Assembly: GCF_009708175.1 (NCBI RefSeq)
Contig: NZ_WMBB01000004.1
Span: 310,001 to 374,000, forward strand
Direction of reading: 5' to 3'
Length of the DNA: 64,000 nucleotides
Source of the DNA: Nocardia aurantiaca
Lineage (GTDB): Bacteria > Actinomycetota > Actinomycetes > Mycobacteriales > Mycobacteriaceae
The notes below the pieces were generated by a model. The model saw only the letters and a program-made list of their open reading frames with translations. It did no database searches and was not told the DNA's origin. Position 1 is the stretch's first letter, and each line of letters starts with the position of its first letter. Position numbers and translations under genes: made by a program. Positions 25,785 to 35,638 of this stretch are shown in pieces.

Positions 25785-27991
25785 AGCAGCAGCATGTGAT
25801 CGCCCGGACCCTGCACCGAGGAGTGGGCATCGGCGTACAGGGCATCGGCGCCGAGGCCGGAGAACAGTCCGGCGTCATGCACCAGCAGACCACTGTCGTG
25901 CACCGACAACAGCGAGTGCAGACCCGCGTCGTCGGCGATCGGCAGCGCGTGGTTACCCGAATCGAACTGGTCCGCTATGGGTTTCACCGGCGGGTCGATG
26001 TGCGGCGGCGTGGTGATCGGCTGCTGCATGGTCGGGACCGGGGCGACAGTCGGCGCGGGCGCAACCGAAACACTGGGCTGCGAACCATGATCCGGCACCG
26101 TCGGCACCGTCGGCACCGTCGGCTGAGCCGTCGGCACGGTCGGGTGCGGCGGGTTGCTCACGGTCGGCTGATGCGTCGGCGCGGGATCGTCGGTCGGGAC
26201 GGTCACGGTCGGCGTGCTGCCGTGAGTGCCGGAGTCGTCCACGGGCTTCTGCGGCTTGGTGGTGAGATCGGTGTCACCGCCGGAGGTCACCGGCGCGGTG
26301 GCGGGCGCGGTGGTCACCGGCGTGCTGCCGCCCTTGGTGAGATCGGGGTCCAGACCCGGGATCTTGGTGGTCGGAATCGGCGGCACGGTGGTGAGCACCG
26401 GAACCGGATCGGTCTTGACCGGCACGCTGACGTTCGGCGCGGTGGTCGACGGGGCGGTGGGAGCCACCGGCTTGTCGACCAGCGTCGCCGGATGCCCGGG
26501 CTCCGACGGTCCGCCATCGGCCAGCACCGGTTGACGCCCGTGATCGAACAGCGCGGGCGCCACGGCCGCGGGCGCGGTCAGCGGCGACGGACCGCCGTGC
26601 GTGGACAGCAGATTCGCGATCGGCTGATTGGCGGCATCGGGCTGAATGGTGGTCTGCAACGGTGTCACCGCGACCGGTTGGGCGACCGCCACCGGCGCGA
26701 CCGAGACCGGGGCCGTGGGCGCGGGCACCACAGGCGCGGCGACCGGCGAAACCGAGGCGGGCGCGACCGGAGCCGACGGGGCGGCCGGAATCGTGGTGAG
26801 CGAGATAGGGTTCGACGGCGCGGCCGCACCCGGCACACCCGACGCGCCCAGCGGCGCACCGGTCGCCGCGACCGGCGACGTCGTGCCCGGCACAGTGGAA
26901 CCGGACATCGGGCCGGAGGGCGACTCGGACACACCCTGTCCCGGAAGAGCATTCACCCCCGCCGGAATCGCCGACCCCGGCTGATTCGCGGGCTGGCTCG
27001 TATTCGACGCGGGCGTCCCCGGGGCGGTGGGCGTGGCGCCGCCATTGGGCAGCGTGGTGTTGGCGGGAATGTGCGAAATCCCCTGTCCCAGCTGCTGGCT
27101 GTAGGCATCCAGCTGGTGTCCGACCGTGCCGACGCCCACATCGACCTTCATATTCGAGTGGAACCACACGCCGTCCAGTCCGACGTGCGCATCCACGGCC
27201 CAGTCGGTGCCGACGAACACGCCCGGCCCGCTCTGACCGGCCGTCGCGCCGATGCCGTCGAACGCCCCGCCGGTGTGGTCCGCGGCACCGGGGTGAGCGC
27301 CGGGCTCGAGCGCGGCACTCGGGTTGAAGGCTGCGCCGGGGTGGAACCCGCTGCCGTCCATGCCGGGCAGGTGCATCGCGTCGGGCAGCTTGAAGCCGCC
27401 CAGGCCCGGCAGGAATCCGGGCTGTTGCTGATCGAGCGTCGGCAGATGCGGCTGCGCCTGGGCCGGAGCCGATTCCGACTGCTGGTCATCGTTGCTCTCG
27501 AGCGGCAGGCCCCAGCCCGGCCGCGGGCCGTAGACCGGTATTCCCGCCGCACCGGTGTCGGTGTCGGGCAGGCCGAGCCCGTGGAAGCCGGACATCGCCG
27601 GATCGTTGGACGGAATCGCGTCCAGCGAGGGAAACATTCCGGCGTCGGTGCCGTGCTGGTAGTCGCCGAGCGGACCGAAGGGCGCGTTCACCGGCGCGGC
27701 CGCGGGGCCGTGGTGCGGCTGCACCGAATCGGCCGTCAGGTCCGGGAAGGTGATGGTGGGACTGGGCACATTCGGCTGCGGATCCTCGACCTCTGACCAG
27801 CCCACGTTCTTGCTGTCGTGATTGATGGCCGGGGTGCCGCCGCGATTGCCGCCGGCCGCGATGAGCGCGCCGCCGGTGACGTACGCGCCTGCCCTGGCTA
27901 CGCGGGCGACTCCGTTGGCAATGCGGTAGGCGGCGTCTCCGCCGTTGTCACCGGTACCGGCAGCGTCGTCGAAGGGCAGATCGCGTGTCAT
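25781..27991 (-). CDS. Pro/Thr/Ala-rich IniB-like protein
   Basis: Low-complexity protein of 736 residues. An N-terminal segment (YRIANGVARVARAGAYVTGGALIAAGG, about 20-46) is the only hydrophobic stretch. The middle (about 300-450) is Pro/Ala/Val-rich, and residues about 560-665 are Thr/Pro/Val-rich with TVP repeats (PTVPTVPTVP). The C-terminus is more ordered (LHSLLSVHDSGLLVHDAGLFSGLGADALYAD). GGAG precedes the ATG. The ATGA overlap with the dynamin-like gene recalls iniB-iniA of mycobacteria, where IniB is also a low-complexity protein; sequence homology to IniB is not demonstrated. No enzyme domain is visible. Confidence 0.72.
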   Translation of the reverse strand: MTRDLPFDDAAGTGDNGGDAAYRIANGVARVARAGAYVTGGALIAAGGNRGGTPAINHDSKNVGWSEVEDPQPNVPSPTITFPDLTADSVQPHHGPAAAPVNAPFGPLGDYQHGTDAGMFPSLDAIPSNDPAMSGFHGLGLPDTDTGAAGIPVYGPRPGWGLPLESNDDQQSESAPAQAQPHLPTLDQQQPGFLPGLGGFKLPDAMHLPGMDGSGFHPGAAFNPSAALEPGAHPGAADHTGGAFDGIGATAGQSGPGVFVGTDWAVDAHVGLDGVWFHSNMKVDVGVGTVGHQLDAYSQQLGQGISHIPANTTLPNGGATPTAPGTPASNTSQPANQPGSAIPAGVNALPGQGVSESPSGPMSGSTVPGTTSPVAATGAPLGASGVPGAAAPSNPISLTTIPAAPSAPVAPASVSPVAAPVVPAPTAPVSVAPVAVAQPVAVTPLQTTIQPDAANQPIANLLSTHGGPSPLTAPAAVAPALFDHGRQPVLADGGPSEPGHPATLVDKPVAPTAPSTTAPNVSVPVKTDPVPVLTTVPPIPTTKIPGLDPDLTKGGSTPVTTAPATAPVTSGGDTDLTTKPQKPVDDSGTHGSTPTVTVPTDDPAPTHQPTVSNPPHPTVPTAQPTVPTVPTVPDHGSQPSVSVAPAPTVAPVPTMQQPITTPPHIDPPVKPIADQFDSGNHALPIADDAGLHSLLSVHDSGLLVHDAGLFSGLGADALYADAHSSVQGPGDHMLLL

Positions 27992-28329
27992 CTGGGCTCC
28001 GCTCTCAGGGCTTCGGCGACCCGCTGCGCGGACCGCCGAACCGAACTCGTTTCACACCCTATTTCCGGAGAACCGGGTCTGTCACATCCACCTGGTTGGA
28101 GGCAGTGTGCACAGCGGTGCGTCACATAGCTTGTCACCCGGCATATCGCTACGGAAGCCCCATTTTCCGGGTGCATATCCAACCTTGCGCCTGACCGGCC
28201 GACCGGGAGTGCCACAACGATGCCCGCTGCCGGGCAGAGCCCGGACACCCGGCCCCTTACCTCACCGCCGGGACCGTGCCCGGATCCCGAAGGGGGCGGG
28301 CACAGGAGTTCCGAGAGCCGGCGTCGCGC
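27992..28329. promoter_or_regulatory. lepA 3' / IniB-like gene promoter region
   Basis: About 340 bp. The right side carries a terminator-like hairpin for lepA; the left side should hold the promoter of the IniB-like/dynamin operon. GTCACA-type motifs recur (near 28078, 28117 and 28130) and might be regulator half-sites. No coding frame or RNA gene is credible. Confidence 0.4.
28276..28303 (-). terminator. Hairpin terminator after lepA
   Basis: 7-bp arms GTGCCCG and CGGGCAC, with an additional CCC/GGG pairing inside the loop, 27 bp past the lepA stop. No U-tract. Confidence 0.5.
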
Positions 28330-30177
<1,848 letters not shown>

Positions 30178-30229
30178 TCCTCGGCATGGCGAAACAGCGG
30201 CATGTCAACCAGAAAGTCTACGGTGCTCT

Positions 30230-30374
30230 GTTCTTGGCCTCCGCTCCGCTCCGGCGCATTCGCGGCCCCGAGGTCTCGATTCTTCCCTCCTCCGCTCCTC
30301 CGCTTCACTCCCCCGCTCCGTCAGTCCAGAATCGAGACGGCCGCGAACACGCAGGTGCACTGCGTTCTGCGGCA
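30230..30374. repeat. Tandem intergenic repeat, unit 1
   Basis: First copy of a ~143-bp tandem duplication between lepA and the PemK-like gene. It starts GTTCTTGGCCTCCG and ends GTGCACTGCGTTCTGCGGCA. Within it, 10-bp inverted arms TCTCGATTCT (30274-30283) and AGAATCGAGA (30328-30337) surround a strongly pyrimidine-rich segment. No coding frame in it looks real. It may be a nocardial dispersed repeat rather than a mobile element; no target duplication was seen. Confidence 0.8.
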
Positions 30375-30516
30375 GTTCTCGGCCTCCGCCCCGACCCGCT
30401 CGCGACCCCCACGTCACGATTCCTCCCTCCTCCCCTCCTCCGCTTCACTCCCCCCACTCCATCAGCCCAGAATCGAGACGCGCCGCGAACACGCAGGTGC
30501 ACTGCGTTCTGCGGCA
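30375..30516. repeat. Tandem intergenic repeat, unit 2
   Basis: Second copy, directly abutting the first (142 bp against 145 bp). The last ~50 bp (AGAATCGAGACG to TGCGTTCTGCGGCA) are nearly identical to unit 1, while the front half has diverged and the left inverted arm is degraded (CACGATTCC). This suggests selection or recent conversion of the 3' half. Confidence 0.8.
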
Positions 30517-30568
30517 AGCTGATCCGGTGCGGATGAGAATCCCGCAATCCGCCGTTAGGCTGCCGGAC

Positions 30569-31150
30569 ATGGCCGGCAGGTGGAACGCTCTGGGGAAGCA
30601 GTTGGGGATCGTTGCCAAGGTGCAGGGGACCCAGCTCGTCACGCAGCAGGCCCCGAAGTTGATCGGGCGGGTGCGGCAGTCGACGATGCTGGACCGCGCG
30701 CTGAAGGCGGTGGGGACGCCGCGCAAGGGTCCGGGCGTGAATGTCCGCCCGACGTCGTCGGCGGGGGTGCCGTCCGAGGAACGTGCGCGCCGCATCGTCT
30801 ACAGCCCGCAGGTGGACGGGCGTGCCGATCCCGGCGAGATCGTGTGGACCTGGGTGCCCTACGAGGAGGACCCGGATAACGGCAAGGACCGCCCGGTGCT
30901 GGTGGTCGGACGTGAGGGCGACACGCTGCTCGGGCTCATGCTGTCCTCGAACTCCGAACACGCCCACCATGACAACTGGGTGGGCATCGGCTCGGGCCCG
31001 TGGGACAGCGCCGAGCGGGACAGCTGGGTGCGGCTGGATCGAGTCCTCGACGTACCCGAGATGGGCATCCGCCGTGAGGGCGCGATCCTCGCACGCAAGA
31101 CCTTCGACAGGGTGGCGCATCGACTGTGCGCCGAATACCACTGGCACTGA
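30569..31150 (+). CDS. PemK/MazF-like toxin-fold protein
   Basis: Protein of 193 residues whose C-terminal two thirds has the PemK/MazF beta-barrel pattern: PGEIVWTWVPYEEDPDNGKDRPVLVVGREGDTLLGLMLSS (about 92-131) and WVRLDRVLDVPEMGIRREGAILARKTFDRVA. MazF toxins are ribosome-independent endoribonucleases. An N-terminal basic extension of about 80 residues (LGKQLGIVAKVQGTQLVTQQAPKLIGRV) is not found in classical MazF. No antitoxin gene lies beside it, so it may be a housekeeping relative; its place next to lepA and rpsT is conserved in mycobacteria (Rv2405, from memory). Confidence 0.82.
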   Translation: MAGRWNALGKQLGIVAKVQGTQLVTQQAPKLIGRVRQSTMLDRALKAVGTPRKGPGVNVRPTSSAGVPSEERARRIVYSPQVDGRADPGEIVWTWVPYEEDPDNGKDRPVLVVGREGDTLLGLMLSSNSEHAHHDNWVGIGSGPWDSAERDSWVRLDRVLDVPEMGIRREGAILARKTFDRVAHRLCAEYHWH

Positions 31151-31569
31151 ACCGGACAGCTCGCCCGCGACCGGCGTAAGCATTCCGTAGACGAGGGTCC
31201 GGAGAATCCCGCCGATCAGCGGGTACATGAGGTACACCCACAGCTGCGCGGGTGCGCCGTCCGGCGACGGCCGGGCTGCGGGGGCGGGTTCACCGAGGTG
31301 TAGTCGAACGGGATCGACACCCGTGCTCGATCCCGGCAGACGCGAAGGTGCCGGTCGTGCGAAAATGGTCCATCATGCAGGAACGACACGCAGTCGGACC
31401 AGGATGGATTTCTGATTTCGGCCACGTGTCGGCCGGGGCCGATTTCGTTCCTCGGTGCGTCGCCTGGTAGCCTCGACGGTCGGTGCTGCAACTACCCCTC
31501 TCGTAGTGCGCGCCCGAAGACTTTGCATCCCGCATACACCACCAAGCGAAGGAACACGAGGAAACCGGC
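31151..31569. other. Intergenic region, PemK-like gene to rpsT
   Basis: Gene-free by standard calling. It must contain the rpsT promoter in its right part. The minus strand of 31160-31320 holds a possible broken small membrane ORF, listed separately. Otherwise nothing clear is seen. Confidence 0.4.
31160..31320 (-). pseudogene. Possible frameshifted small membrane ORF
   Basis: From a GTG at 31320 one frame reads VSIPFDYTSVNPPPQPG; near 31262 a one-base shift gives a second frame reading RPSPDGAPAQLWVYLMYP followed by LIGGILRTLVYGMLTP, a plausible membrane helix with high GC3. The second frame then runs antisense into the PemK-like gene without its own stop. It may be the remnant of a small membrane-protein gene. 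Evidence is limited to composition and hydrophobic pattern. Confidence 0.25.
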
Positions 31570-31833
31570 GTGGCCAACATCAAGTCCCAGATGAAGCGGA
31601 TCCGCACCAACGAGCTTGCGCGCCAGCGCAACCAGTCGGTCAAGTCCGCGCTGCGCACCTCGATTCGTAAGTTCCGCGAGGCCGCCGCGGCGGGCGAGAA
31701 GGACAAGGCGCTCGAGCTCATGCAGTCCGCCAGCCGTAGCCTGGACAAGGCCGCCTCGAAGGGCGTCATCCACGCCAACCAGGCCGCCAACAAGAAGTCG
31801 GCCCTGTCGCTGGCTTTCAACAAGCTCGGCTGA
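31570..31833 (+). CDS. rpsT: 30S ribosomal protein S20
   Basis: S20 binds 16S rRNA near its 5' end and helix 44 in the small subunit. The 87-residue, Lys/Arg/Ala-rich protein begins [21 protein letters not shown] (GTG start) and has the S20 core [15 protein letters not shown] and [17 protein letters not shown] purine-rich AGGAA/GAGG lies upstream. It is followed closely by a classical terminator. Confidence 0.97.
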   Translation: MANIKSQMKRIRTNELARQRNQSVKSALRTSIRKFREAAAAGEKDKALELMQSASRSLDKAASKGVIHANQAANKKSALSLAFNKLG

Positions 31834-31872
31834 TTCTGCCCGGTTCCTACCGGACATCATGCTTTCGCACAG

Positions 31873-31904
31873 CCGCCGTGGCCACGATGACCACGGCGGT
31901 TTTT
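31873..31904 (+). terminator. Rho-independent terminator after rpsT
   Basis: 9-bp perfect stem CCGCCGTGG / CCACGGCGG, 9-nt loop, followed directly by TTTTT. It is the only textbook U-tailed terminator seen in the window. Confidence 0.9.
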
Positions 31905-31980
31905 GTCGTACCCGTCCCCGCGACTTCAGCGTCCGGCTCGGGCGCCGCTGACTGTCGTGCACGTGCACCGGTGGTTGAGT

Positions 31981-31997
31981 GCCGAAACTATTTCGGC
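31981..31997. promoter_or_regulatory. Inverted repeat upstream of LGFP gene
   Basis: 7-bp perfect arms GCCGAAA and TTTCGGC around a 3-nt CTA centre, 164 bp upstream of the LGFP gene start. The short spacer fits a dimeric regulator site better than a terminator. Confidence 0.4.
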
Positions 31998-32040
31998 TGT
32001 ATCCGACGAGTTACCGTGACTGTTTCCCACACCAGTCGTC

Positions 32041-32080
32041 CGTCCGTTCGACCGACACGCCCGTCCGTTACGACCGACAC
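32041..32080 (+). promoter_or_regulatory. Direct repeats upstream of LGFP gene
   Basis: Two near-identical 18/19-mers, CGTCCGTTCGACCGACAC (32041-32058) and CGTCCGTTACGACCGACAC (32062-32080), start 21 bp apart, two helical turns. Each is itself partly palindromic (GTC...GAC). Such phasing is typical of tandem activator sites. Confidence 0.45.
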
Positions 32081-32160
32081 ACTTGCCGACCCGGGCCGAA
32101 CGAAGCAGGATGGCTGCGAGCCGTCGGGGGCTATTGGAAACCTGCACTGGGAGAGTTCTC

Positions 32161-32910
32161 TTGGCATCGCTGCATCGTGACAACCGTTCGTCCTGGACCC
32201 GGGGCACGCTGGCCGTCAGCGTGGCCGCGGTCGCGCTGACCGCCGGAATGGGCGTCGCGGCAGCCCGTCCCATCGGCCCGTTCGAGGTGGGTGGGGCGAT
32301 CGAGGCCGAGTACGACCGCGCGGGCGGGCCGGACTTCTTCGGCGATCCCACCACCCCTGAGACCGACGCGGCGGGCGGCGGTAAGAAGCAGGACTTCGTC
32401 AACAACGTCTCCATCTACTGGACCGCGGCCACCGACGCACACGCCATCGGCGGGTCGATTCGCGACAAGTGGCGCGGTATCGGCGCGGAGTCCGGCTCGC
32501 TGAAGTACCCCGTCGTCGACGAGGGCGATACCTCGAAACCCGGCCGCTTCCAGCACTTCCAGGGTGGCTCGATCTACTGGTCCGTGGGTTCGGGCACCCA
32601 CGTGATCAGCGGCGTGATCCGCGACAAGTACTCCTCGGTCGGCTGGGAGAGCAGCCCGCTGGGCTTCCCCATCGCCGATGAGAACAAAACCAACAGCTCC
32701 ACGACCCATGAGCAGCTGTTCGAAGGCGGGGCCATCTACTCCACCCAGAAAACCGGAACCCACATCGTGTGGGGCTCGATCCGTGACGAGTGGGTGCGCA
32801 ATGGCGCGGAGAACGGCCGCTACGGCTACCCGACCAGCGACGAGTACGACTACGAGGGCGGCAAGGCCCAGAATTTCCAGGGCGGCAAGGTCACCTGGAA
32901 GCCGGAGTAA
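32161..32910 (+). CDS. Secreted LGFP-repeat protein
   Basis: Exported protein of about 249 residues. The signal peptide is RGTLAVSVAAVALTAGMGVAAA (about 15-36). The rest is four tandem LGFP-type repeats of about 52 residues, with cores FFGDPTTPE, SLKYPVVDEG, PLGFPIADE and RYGYPTSDE. LGFP repeats occur in cell-envelope proteins of mycolic-acid bacteria and are thought to bind the envelope polysaccharide/mycolate layer. A TTG start with GGGAGAG 7 nt upstream gives the best signal peptide; the longer frame from 32083 adds an unlikely hydrophilic leader. Confidence 0.85.
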   Translation: MASLHRDNRSSWTRGTLAVSVAAVALTAGMGVAAARPIGPFEVGGAIEAEYDRAGGPDFFGDPTTPETDAAGGGKKQDFVNNVSIYWTAATDAHAIGGSIRDKWRGIGAESGSLKYPVVDEGDTSKPGRFQHFQGGSIYWSVGSGTHVISGVIRDKYSSVGWESSPLGFPIADENKTNSSTTHEQLFEGGAIYSTQKTGTHIVWGSIRDEWVRNGAENGRYGYPTSDEYDYEGGKAQNFQGGKVTWKPE

Positions 32911-32937
32911 TCTCCGCCAGCGCCCGTGGGCCTTCGG

Positions 32938-33912
32938 CTACGAGGCACTCTCGCGCAGCTCCAGAATGCGCGAGAGTGCGCGCTCCAGTGCGTAATCCGC
33001 GTCGGCCGCCTGACCCTTGACATCGGCGTTGAGCGCGGCGACGACCTGCAGTGCCGCCCCGATGGACGCACCGGTCCAGCCGCGCGCCTGGCCCTGGGCC
33101 TTCTTCACCTTCCACGGCGGCATGCCCAGATCGCCCGCCATCTTGAACGGGTCGCCGCGCCCGGCCGAGCCGACGCGGGCGATGGTGTGCACCGAATCCG
33201 CGAGCGCGTCCGCGAGCAGCACCGCTGGGACACCGCGATCGATGGCCCAGCGCAGCGCCTCCATGGCGGCCGGCCGATCCCCCGATACGGCGAGATCCGC
33301 AACATCGAAGCCGGTCACCTCGGCCTTGCCCGAGTAGTACCGCCGCACCGCCGCGAGATCCACCTTGCCGCCGGTATCGGCCGCCAACTGTGAAGTGGCG
33401 GCGGCGAGTTCACGCAGATCCGAGCCGACGGCCTCGATGATGGCCTGCACCACGTCCGCCGGCACCCGCACATTGGCGGCGCGAAACTCGTTGCGTACGA
33501 ACTCGACCCGTTCGCCGGCCTTGGTCAGCTTCGCGCAGTTGTGCACCACGGCGCCGAGCTTCTGCAAGGCCGACGCGAGCGCCTTGGCACGCCCACCGCC
33601 GCTGTGCAGCACGACGAGCACCACGCCCTCCGGCGGCGACGACGCGGCGTCCTGGATCACCGCTACCGCGTCCTTCCCCGCCTCGGCCGCCGACTCCAGC
33701 ACGATCACCCGATCCTCCGCGAACAGCGAAGGACTCAGCAGCTCGGCCAGTTCCGCCGTGCTGGCGTCTCCCGCCCGCAGCCGATCCACCGGCAGCGCAT
33801 CGGCATCCGCGGTCGTGGCCCGGGCCTGCGCGGTAATTCCCGCGACAGCCCGCTCGATCAGCAGTTCCTCTTCACCGAGCACAAGATGCAGGGGCGCAGG
33901 TCGCTGGTTCAC
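32938..33912 (-). CDS. holA: DNA polymerase III delta subunit
   Basis: Clamp-loader delta subunit that opens the beta sliding clamp. The 324-residue protein has the HolA start [17 protein letters not shown], a P-loop-less AAA+ fold, the central [22 protein letters not shown], and a C-terminal collar domain ([33 protein letters not shown]). It follows comEA-comEC on the same strand, and the conserved order comEA-comEC-holA with rpsT nearby supports it. Its last codons form a terminator hairpin. Confidence 0.93.
   Translation of the reverse strand: MNQRPAPLHLVLGEEELLIERAVAGITAQARATTADADALPVDRLRAGDASTAELAELLSPSLFAEDRVIVLESAAEAGKDAVAVIQDAASSPPEGVVLVVLHSGGGRAKALASALQKLGAVVHNCAKLTKAGERVEFVRNEFRAANVRVPADVVQAIIEAVGSDLRELAAATSQLAADTGGKVDLAAVRRYYSGKAEVTGFDVADLAVSGDRPAAMEALRWAIDRGVPAVLLADALADSVHTIARVGSAGRGDPFKMAGDLGMPPWKVKKAQGQARGWTGASIGAALQVVAALNADVKGQAADADYALERALSRILELRESAS
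32945..32979. terminator. Terminator inside holA 3' end
   Basis: 13-bp perfect arms GCACTCTCGCGCA and TGCGCGAGAGTGC with a 9-nt loop, coding for the last holA residues. It lies between the convergent LGFP and holA genes and could terminate both transcripts. Confidence 0.65.
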
Positions 33913-34001
33913 GCCCCGATCCTACGAGTCCGCCCCGACAACCCCCGCACCCCGCACCCGGTCAACACACCTGTGCGACCCGTGGCGCCGTCCCCCGCGC
34001 A

Positions 34002-34126
34002 ATGGCCGAGGCCATGCGCACCCGCTACCCCGCCACCCACATGGTCGAACGCGAGACCGACCACTTCCGCTACGCCGACGACCCCACCATTTCGCGACGC
34101 CGTCAACGAGTTCCTGAGCGCCCTCT
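34002..34126 (+). pseudogene. Possible remnant of an alpha/beta-hydrolase gene 3' end
   Basis: The plus strand reads MAEAMRTRYPATHMVERETD then HFRYADDPTI; after a one-base shift near 34090 it continues FRDAVNEFLSALWSR. Joined, this resembles the C-terminus of alpha/beta hydrolases (catalytic-His loop plus last helix). No upstream hydrolase body is present, and the end overlaps comEC antisense. Weak evidence. Confidence 0.3.
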
Positions 34127-35638
34127 GGTCGCGATCAGAACCAGTGCGCACAGAACCGCGATCACCAGTCCCGAGCGCAGCCCGGTGGGTAGCGAGACCG
34201 ACGCTCCGAGCGCGGCCGCCCGATCCGAGACGGTCAGCAGCCACCACAGCGGCGGGGCGGTGCAATGCATGACCGCCGTGGCGAGCGGTGACCAGACGCA
34301 GGCGAGCAGCGCGCCCAGCGCGCCGAGGATGGTGATCGGTGCGATCACCGGCTCGATCAGCATGTTCACCACGATTGCCACCAGGCTCAGGTGGCCGGTC
34401 AGGGCGATGACCAACGGTGTGGTGACGACGAAGGCTGCGGCGGCCACGGCGAAGGAATCGGCCGGGATGCGCCACCAGCCATGTGCGCGAAGCCAATCCG
34501 CCCAGCCCGGGGCGATGACGATCAGGCCCGCGGTGGCCAGCACCGAGAGAGCGAAACCAGCGTCCACCGCGAGACCCGGGGACCAGGCGAGCAATCCGAT
34601 GACCGCCGCGCACAGCGCGGGTAGGGCCTGCTTGCGTCGGCCGGTGCACAAGGCCAGCAGCGCAACGGCTCCCATGACGGCGGCGCGTAGCACGCTGGGT
34701 GACGGGCGGGCCAGGATCACGAACATGACCAGTGCCGCGCCCGCGGCCGCCGCACCGACGCGTGGATCCACGGTGAGGGCGCGCATCGAAACCAGAATCG
34801 CCCCTAGCAGAATCGAGATATTCGCACCGCTGACAGCCGTTAAGTGCGTCAAATCCGTTTCACGGAAGTTCTCCTCGACATGCTCGGTGAGGGTCGAGGT
34901 GTCGCCGATGACCAGGCCGGGGAGCAGGCCCGCCGCATCGTCGGACAGCGCGCGGTGGGCGGACGTCGCGAAGTCGCCGCGCACCCGCCCCGCCATGCGT
35001 TGCCACCAGGGGGGTTCGCTCACCGAGGTCGGTGCCGCTTCGGCTCGCAACACGGCCACCGTCAGATCCGCTCGCCACGGACGCGCCACGCGGGCACCGA
35101 ATTCCACCCGCTGACCCGGCAGCAGCGTTCGCCACCCGACCGTCGGCGCCATCACCGTCACCGCCCCGCCGGAGTGAACAACCCGCCCGCCCAAACGGTA
35201 TTCGACCAGCGCGGCGCGCATCATCACCTTCGGCCCGCCGAATGGCCCGGTAGACACCCGCTTGGGATCATCGGTCAACTGCACCACGGCGACCAGTCGC
35301 TGACCGGCACGCACCGCCCGCAACGGATGGGTCTGCACCCCGTGCGCATGCCAGGCCCCCGCCACCGCGAACCCTGCTCCGATCAGCAAGGCGCCCAGCA
35401 CAACCCATGTCACCCCGCTCCGCCGCCCCTCCCGCGCACTTCGGATCGCCAACGCCCACACGCACACCCCCGCCAACCCGCACCCTGCCGCGACTCCCAC
35501 CCCGGCCTGCCAACCCACCACCAGCGCCGAAACCGTCGCACCCCAGCAGGACACGGCCGCGGGCACCAACCGAGCATCCAATACATCCGGGATCTCGGCC
35601 GGCCCACGATCCTTCACGTCGGTGTCGGCGGCGGTCAT
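34103..35638 (-). CDS. comEC: ComEC/Rec2 family competence protein
   Basis: Polytopic membrane protein of 511 residues that in naturally competent bacteria forms the DNA-uptake channel. N-terminal helices are followed by the extracytoplasmic DUF4131-like region, then the Competence domain with the hallmark LTHLTAVSGANISILLGAIL (about 265-284). The C-terminal metallo-beta-lactamase-like domain of longer ComEC proteins is absent, as in several actinobacterial versions. It overlaps comEA by 4 nt. Competence is not shown for this organism. Confidence 0.92.
   Translation of the reverse strand: MTAADTDVKDRGPAEIPDVLDARLVPAAVSCWGATVSALVVGWQAGVGVAAGCGLAGVCVWALAIRSAREGRRSGVTWVVLGALLIGAGFAVAGAWHAHGVQTHPLRAVRAGQRLVAVVQLTDDPKRVSTGPFGGPKVMMRAALVEYRLGGRVVHSGGAVTVMAPTVGWRTLLPGQRVEFGARVARPWRADLTVAVLRAEAAPTSVSEPPWWQRMAGRVRGDFATSAHRALSDDAAGLLPGLVIGDTSTLTEHVEENFRETDLTHLTAVSGANISILLGAILVSMRALTVDPRVGAAAAGAALVMFVILARPSPSVLRAAVMGAVALLALCTGRRKQALPALCAAVIGLLAWSPGLAVDAGFALSVLATAGLIVIAPGWADWLRAHGWWRIPADSFAVAAAAFVVTTPLVIALTGHLSLVAIVVNMLIEPVIAPITILGALGALLACVWSPLATAVMHCTAPPLWWLLTVSDRAAALGASVSLPTGLRSGLVIAVLCALVLIATRGRSGTR

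Larger units (their letters stand above)
31834..32160 (+). promoter_or_regulatory. Region between rpsT and LGFP-repeat gene
   Basis: Holds the rpsT terminator, then a sharp inverted repeat (31981-31997) and a pair of direct repeats (32041-32080) upstream of the LGFP gene. These look like control sites of that gene. No further ORF is credible. Confidence 0.45.

Noticed and set aside
25739..27796. 685-codon Arg/Gly-rich plus-strand frame
   Set aside because: Mirror of the Pro/Thr-rich gene on the other strand; composition results from its repeats, and the minus frame has the ribosome site and operon coupling.
30186..30536. ORFs within the tandem repeat
   Set aside because: Ser/Pro/Arg-rich translations arise from the pyrimidine-rich repeat; no ribosome site or family.
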